Source of the DNA: JAPPFW01 sp965231815
GTDB lineage: Bacteria; Actinomycetota; Acidimicrobiia; Spongiisociales; Spongiisociaceae
Direction: 5' to 3'
Assembly (NCBI GenBank): GCA_965231815.1
Contig: OZ246890.1
Coordinates: 3,906,001 to 3,970,000, forward strand
DNA length: 64,000 bases
The notes beneath the pieces were generated by a model. It saw only the letters and a program-made list of their open reading frames with translations, made no database searches and was not told the origin of the DNA. Made by a program: the position numbers and the translations under genes. The number at the start of each line of letters is the position of its first letter. Position 1 is the stretch's first letter. Below, piece after piece: positions 59,919 through 64,000 of this stretch.

Positions 59919-61469
59919 GTGGGCACTGAACAGCGGATCGAACAACTCCGGGAACTCCGCCAAAAGGCCGAGGCACCCGGTAGCCGGAGGGCTGCCGATC
60001 GCCAGCACGAAAAGGGAAAGCTCACCGCCCGGGAGCGGATCGCTCTACTCCTGGACAAGGACAGTTTCCAGGAGACCGATACCTTCGTTCGTCATCAGGC
60101 GCGAGGTTTCGGTATCGAGAACCGGAGACCCCTCGGGGATGCGGTGGTGACAGGTTACGGAACTATCGACCACAGGACCGTATTCGTCTTTGCCGAGGAT
60201 TTCACCGTATTCGGCGGCAGCCTCGGCAAAGCGGTAGCCGACAAGATCACCAAGTTAATGGACATGGCCATGAAAGTCGGGGCGCCGGTGGTCGGGCTTA
60301 AAGACTCGGGCGGCGCCCGTATCCAGGAGGGGGTGCAGGCTCTTGACGGGTACGGGAGGATTTTCTACCGGAACGTGCGCGCCTCGGGAGTCATCCCCCA
60401 GATCTCAGTGATTATGGGTCCATGCGCCGGGGGCGCGGTTTACTCCCCTGCGATAACCGACTTCGTATACCAGGTGGATGGAACCAGCCACATGTTCATC
60501 ACCGGTCCCGACGTGATCAAGGCCGTCACGGGCGAGGACGTGACTTTTGAAGAACTAGGCGGGGCAAACACTCATGCCTCCACCTCCGGGGTTACCCACT
60601 TCGTTAGCGGTTCCGGAACCGAAGCCTTGGAAGAGGTCCGGTACTTGCTCTCGTTCCTCCCTCAGAACAACATGGAGCCACCCCCGTACTTCACACCGGA
60701 CGACTCGCCCGACCGGGTGGACGACCATCTCGACTCGATCATCCCTGATTCACCCAACCAGCCCTACGACATGGTGAAGATCATCGAGACGGTGGTGGAC
60801 GACGGTGACTTCTATCCGGTCCACGAACACTGGGCCGGCAATATCGTGGTGGGCATGGCGCGTCTCAACGGCTACTCCATGGGTATCGTCGCCAACCAAC
60901 CGACGCATCTGGCCGGAACCCTCGATATCAAGGCATCGGAGAAGGCAGCCCGTTTCGTCCGGATGTGCGACGCCTTCAACATCCCTATCTGCACCTTCGT
61001 CGACGTACCGGGCTTCCTTCCCGGAGTAGAGCAGGAACACGGGGGAATCATCCGACACGGCGCCAAGCTCCTTTACGCATACTGCGAAGCCACCGTGCCG
61101 CGGGTCACCGTTATCACCCGCAAGGCCTACGGGGGCGCCTACCTGGTCATGAATGCGCGGGGGGTGGGCGCCGATCTCGTGTATGCCTGGCCCTCAGCCG
61201 AGATCGCGGTGATGGGTGCTCCGGGAGCGGTAAACATCATCCAGCGCCGGGAGATCATGACCGCCGCCGATCCCGACCGGAGGCGAGCGGAGCTAGTTGA
61301 GGAGTACGAGAAACACTTCGCCAACCCGTACGTAGCTTCCGAATTGGGCCTCGTGGACAACGTGATCGAACCGCGCCAGACCCGTGCCCGGCTTGTAAAG
61401 GCATTCGAGATGCTGCGCAACAAGCGGGACACCCTTCCACCCAAGAAACACGGGAACATCCCCCTTTGA
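59919..61469 (+). CDS. Acyl-CoA carboxylase carboxyltransferase (beta) subunit
   Basis: 516 residues from GTG 59919, chosen because it is eight bases after CGAGG; 59913 is the alternative. LTARERIALLLDKDSFQE, GKAVADKITKLMDMA, GVQALDGYGRIFYRNV, FVDVPGFLPGVEQEHGGIIRHGAKLLYAY and GPCAGGAVYSPAITDF are the propionyl-/methylmalonyl-CoA carboxyltransferase blocks. Transfers CO2 from biotin to propionyl-CoA or acetyl-CoA. Operon with the alpha subunit 13 bases downstream. Confidence 0.95.
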   Translation: MGTEQRIEQLRELRQKAEAPGSRRAADRQHEKGKLTARERIALLLDKDSFQETDTFVRHQARGFGIENRRPLGDAVVTGYGTIDHRTVFVFAEDFTVFGGSLGKAVADKITKLMDMAMKVGAPVVGLKDSGGARIQEGVQALDGYGRIFYRNVRASGVIPQISVIMGPCAGGAVYSPAITDFVYQVDGTSHMFITGPDVIKAVTGEDVTFEELGGANTHASTSGVTHFVSGSGTEALEEVRYLLSFLPQNNMEPPPYFTPDDSPDRVDDHLDSIIPDSPNQPYDMVKIIETVVDDGDFYPVHEHWAGNIVVGMARLNGYSMGIVANQPTHLAGTLDIKASEKAARFVRMCDAFNIPICTFVDVPGFLPGVEQEHGGIIRHGAKLLYAYCEATVPRVTVITRKAYGGAYLVMNARGVGADLVYAWPSAEIAVMGAPGAVNIIQRREIMTAADPDRRRAELVEEYEKHFANPYVASELGLVDNVIEPRQTRARLVKAFEMLRNKRDTLPPKKHGNIPL

Positions 61470-61482
61470 AGGGACGGGCGTA

Positions 61483-63225
61483 ATGAACTCCCTGCTGGTG
61501 GCGAACCGGGGCGAGATCGCGGTTCGGGTGATCAGGACCGCTCGCGAACTCGGTATGCGAACCATCGCGGTGTATTCGGAACTGGATCGCGACGCACTTC
61601 ATGTTCAACTAGCCGATGAATCGTGGAACATCGGCGGAGCGCCTGCTTCCGATTCGTACCTGAACGCAGATCGGATTCTGGATGTCGCCCGCGAGGCCGG
61701 CGCCGAAGCCATCCATCCCGGATACGGATTCCTAGCCGAGAACGCGTCCTTCGCCCGCCTCGTTACCGAGTCCGGCATCACCTGGGTAGGGCCCCCACCT
61801 ATGGCCATCGAGCTCATGGGGGACAAGATTCTCTCCAGAAGGACCGCCGAGAAGGCGGGGGTGGCGCCCGTACCCGGAACTACGGAACCGGTCGAGAGCT
61901 TCGCCGAAGCCGCCCACGTCGCAGACCGGATCGGCTACCCCGTTGCGGTCAAGGCTGCCCACGGAGGTGGCGGTAAGGGACTGCGGGTAGCGACCGGTCG
62001 GCGGCGGCTGGCGGCGGCGATCGAAGGAGCGAGGCGCGAGGCGGACGCCTATTTCGGCAACGCGGCGGTCTACCTAGAGGCATACATGGAGCGGACACGC
62101 CACATCGAAGCCCAGATCATCCTGGATCGGCACGGTAACAAGAGGTTCCTCGGAGAGCGCGATTGTTCGGTCCAGCGCCGCCACCAGAAGCTGATCGAGG
62201 AATCTCCGGCGCCGGCCTTTTCCGAGACAGCACGACATTCGCTGGGTGAAGCAGCACTGGCTATCGCCGCCGCCTGCGATTATGCCAACGCCGGCACGGT
62301 GGAGTTCCTATTCAATCCGGACGGAAGCTTCTACTTCCTGGAGATGAATACCCGGTTGCAGGTGGAGCACACCGTAACCGAAATGGTCACCGGTATAGAT
62401 CTGGTGGCTGAACAGCTGGCGGTAGCGGCGGGACGGCCGCTCTCCTTCGAGAGTGCCCCTGCCAGGGGACACGCTATCGAGTTACGGATCAACGCCGAGG
62501 ACCCCGGCAACCACTTCCGACCGACCCCGGGGACGGTGACCGCCTACCGGGAACCGGGAGGGCCCGGAATCAGGGTCGATTCATGGATCGTGCCCGGTAC
62601 ATCGGTCAGCCAGTATTACGACAACCTGCTGGCCAAGCTCGTCGTATGGGGCCGGAACCGATCAGAGGCCATCGCCCGAGCCAGGCGCGCCCTTGACGAG
62701 TTCCATGTGGCCGGGGTAGCCACCACCATTCCAGCCCATAAGGCCGTGCTGTCCCACCCCGGATTCGAAGAGGGGGGAGTACACACCCGGTTCGTCGAGA
62801 CCGAACTCAGCCTCGATCCGGAACCGTTCGATCGAGGGGATTCTTTACCCGAAGAAACAGCCACAACGAGGCAGACCATGACTGTCGAGGTAGGGGGCCG
62901 TAGGTTCGACGTCACCTACTGGGCGCCGGAAGCCCCTACCCGCACGGGAAGCGAACGTCCTACTCGCAAACCGTCCTTGAAGGGAGCCCGGTCCATGCCT
63001 TCTTCCGCCGAGCCGGGATTCGTGGTTTCACCGATGCAGGGAACCATCGTCAAGGTGTCCGCTAAAGCAGGGGAACGGGTGAAGGCCGGACACCAGATCT
63101 GCGTTCTGGAGGCGATGAAGATGGAAAACGAGATCACCAGCCCGATCGACGGGGAACTGATCGAACTCAAGGTCCAACCAGGTGACACCGTACGAAATAA
63201 CGAAGTGGTAGCTATCGTAAGGTGA
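61483..63225 (+). CDS. Acyl-CoA carboxylase biotin carboxylase/BCCP (alpha) subunit
   Basis: 580 residues. N-terminal biotin carboxylase: NSLLVANRGEIAVRVIRTARE, ATP-grasp KAAHGGGGKGLRV, LEMNTRLQVEHTVTE. C-terminal biotinyl domain: FVVSPMQGTIVKVSAKAGERV with EAMKMEN (biotinylated lysine). Linker is short, as in acetyl/propionyl-CoA carboxylases of actinobacteria. Operon with the beta subunit. Confidence 0.96.
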   Translation: MNSLLVANRGEIAVRVIRTARELGMRTIAVYSELDRDALHVQLADESWNIGGAPASDSYLNADRILDVAREAGAEAIHPGYGFLAENASFARLVTESGITWVGPPPMAIELMGDKILSRRTAEKAGVAPVPGTTEPVESFAEAAHVADRIGYPVAVKAAHGGGGKGLRVATGRRRLAAAIEGARREADAYFGNAAVYLEAYMERTRHIEAQIILDRHGNKRFLGERDCSVQRRHQKLIEESPAPAFSETARHSLGEAALAIAAACDYANAGTVEFLFNPDGSFYFLEMNTRLQVEHTVTEMVTGIDLVAEQLAVAAGRPLSFESAPARGHAIELRINAEDPGNHFRPTPGTVTAYREPGGPGIRVDSWIVPGTSVSQYYDNLLAKLVVWGRNRSEAIARARRALDEFHVAGVATTIPAHKAVLSHPGFEEGGVHTRFVETELSLDPEPFDRGDSLPEETATTRQTMTVEVGGRRFDVTYWAPEAPTRTGSERPTRKPSLKGARSMPSSAEPGFVVSPMQGTIVKVSAKAGERVKAGHQICVLEAMKMENEITSPIDGELIELKVQPGDTVRNNEVVAIVR

Positions 63226-63239
63226 TCGCCCACCGGCGC

Positions 63240-64000
63240 TCAGTCACCGGCGTCGGAAACCGACTCCGACAAGGTCGGATGGACCATCAGTGTTTCCCGC
63301 AGGGTCTGGACCTTGACGCGGGCGCGTGTGGCTAGAGCAAGGATGCCGATCAACTCCGATGCTCGGTGACCGACAACGGTTCCGCCCAACACCACCCGGG
63401 TAGCCGGATCGGAAACCACCTTGGCGAAGCCCTTGGTACTTCCATGAATGAGACTGCGTGGGTTAGCGGTGAACGGTACCTTGGTAATCCGGACCTTACG
63501 ACCCTCCGCCGCCGCGTCGGCCTCCTCGAGACCGACGGAGGCGATCTCCGGCTCCGTGAAAATGGCCTGGGCGACTTTCGAATAATCAATTGACTTACCG
63601 GGATGGCCGGTCACATGCCGAGCCAGGTTATGGCCTTGCTGGTTGGCGACCGAGGAAAGAAGCATCTGGCCGGTTACATCACCGGCGGCATAGATGTGCG
63701 GTACCGATGTACGCTGGAACTCGTCCACCACAATGAATCCCCGGTCGGTCTTGACCCCGACCTCTTCCAGCCCCAACCCGCCGGTCATCGGTACCGCCCC
63801 CACGGCCAGCAGGGCATGGCTGCCGTCCACGCTCCTGCCATCCCCAACGTGGACCGTCACCCCTTCCGACGTACGGTCAATACCTACCGCTCTGGCGCCC
63901 TTCAGAAGGGTGACCCCACGTTCCAGGAAGTCGACCTCCAGAGCGGTCGCCACCTCTGCGTCCCGGTGCGGGAGCACATGGTGGCGACTCACGAGCAGCG
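63240..64000 (-). CDS. FAD-dependent pyridine nucleotide-disulfide oxidoreductase (LpdA-like), N-terminal part beyond window
   Basis: About 253 C-terminal residues are visible: the NAD-binding remnant (SRHHVLPHRDAEVATALE), PHIYAAGDVTGQMLLSSVANQQG (FAD-binding block), and dimer interface PEIASVGLEEADAAAEG ... LIGILALATRARVKVQTL ... VHPTLSESV. Resembles lipoamide dehydrogenase-like flavoproteins. Could be the E3 partner for the E1 genes, but is far away; the redox cysteines lie outside the window. Convergent with the carboxylase operon, 14 bases apart. Confidence 0.9.
   Translation of the reverse strand, partial: LLVSRHHVLPHRDAEVATALEVDFLERGVTLLKGARAVGIDRTSEGVTVHVGDGRSVDGSHALLAVGAVPMTGGLGLEEVGVKTDRGFIVVDEFQRTSVPHIYAAGDVTGQMLLSSVANQQGHNLARHVTGHPGKSIDYSKVAQAIFTEPEIASVGLEEADAAAEGRKVRITKVPFTANPRSLIHGSTKGFAKVVSDPATRVVLGGTVVGHRASELIGILALATRARVKVQTLRETLMVHPTLSESVSDAGD

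Noticed and set aside
1..64000. tRNA or rRNA genes
   Set aside because: No segment with recognisable tRNA arms or rRNA signature was found by reading; an automated scan would be needed to be certain.

Overview
The window is high-GC and gene-dense. It looks like an actinobacterium, most plausibly Acidimicrobiia-like and host-associated. This is inferred from GC-rich codon use, lipoproteins with an acidic/Thr/Pro linker after the lipobox, probable leaderless starts at toxin-antitoxin genes, and a gene mix of heterotetrameric sarcosine oxidase, many SDRs, Gfo/Idh enzymes, sugar ABC importers and propionyl/acetyl-CoA carboxylase. No rRNA, tRNA or marker gene is visible, so the taxon is a guess. 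An AT-rich island at about 4.98-6.9 kb stands out as foreign.

Layout. 1-4.8 kb: soxBDAG on the minus strand, running off the left edge. 5-7 kb: an AT-rich OLD-like ATPase plus TOPRIM/DUF4276-like pair (candidate defence). 7.1-17.7 kb: aspartic protease, SDR/enolase-superfamily/VOC catabolic genes, an AlbA_2 ATP-binding protein, SDR, VapBC, creatininase-like hydrolase, Phd/PIN pair, Zn-alcohol dehydrogenase, an amidohydrolase relic and a GNAT. 17.8-25.9 kb: a sugar ABC importer whose binding protein is internally duplicated, an amidohydrolase, an SDR and a LacI regulator. 25.9-28.5 kb: free-standing lipoyl domain and 2-oxoacid dehydrogenase E1 alpha/beta. 28.6-34.2 kb: orphan antitoxin, PLP dehydratase and a Fe-siderophore-type importer behind an iron-box-like palindrome. 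34.4-42.7 kb: a scarred region with relics, sugar isomerase, two Gfo/Idh paralogues, two broken mutarotases, a frameshifted reductase and a tandem pair of near-identical nucleotidyltransferase genes. 43-46 kb: large metallophosphoesterase and an AbrB/PIN pair. 46.2-51.2 kb: SDR and a three-subunit molybdenum hydroxylase. 51.5-56.2 kb: Phd/PIN pair and a second sugar importer, again with an internally duplicated binding protein. 56.5-59.3 kb: TIR-like protein, DUF1801, DUF4143 ATPase. 59.9-64 kb: acyl-CoA carboxylase beta and alpha, then a disulfide oxidoreductase running off the right edge.

The catabolic genes fit non-phosphorylative oxidation of sugars such as L-fucose or L-rhamnose: mutarotase, SDR dehydrogenase, COG3618-like lactonase, enolase-superfamily dehydratase, second SDR, plus Gfo/Idh and sugar-isomerase enzymes and two RbsABC-type importers. 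The order is scattered, so this is inference.

The most unusual features are structural. There are three tandem duplications at near-identity: two independent binding-protein genes with in-frame domain doubling, and one nucleotidyltransferase gene. All three share an odd G/T-ending codon style. There are two families of small TA-flanked, inverted-repeat (MITE-like) elements with four copies each, two of which supply the stop codon of the gene they abut. There are also several fresh-looking frame breaks: an 11-bp tandem duplication, a seven-C tract, an extra C, and an ATC in place of a start codon.
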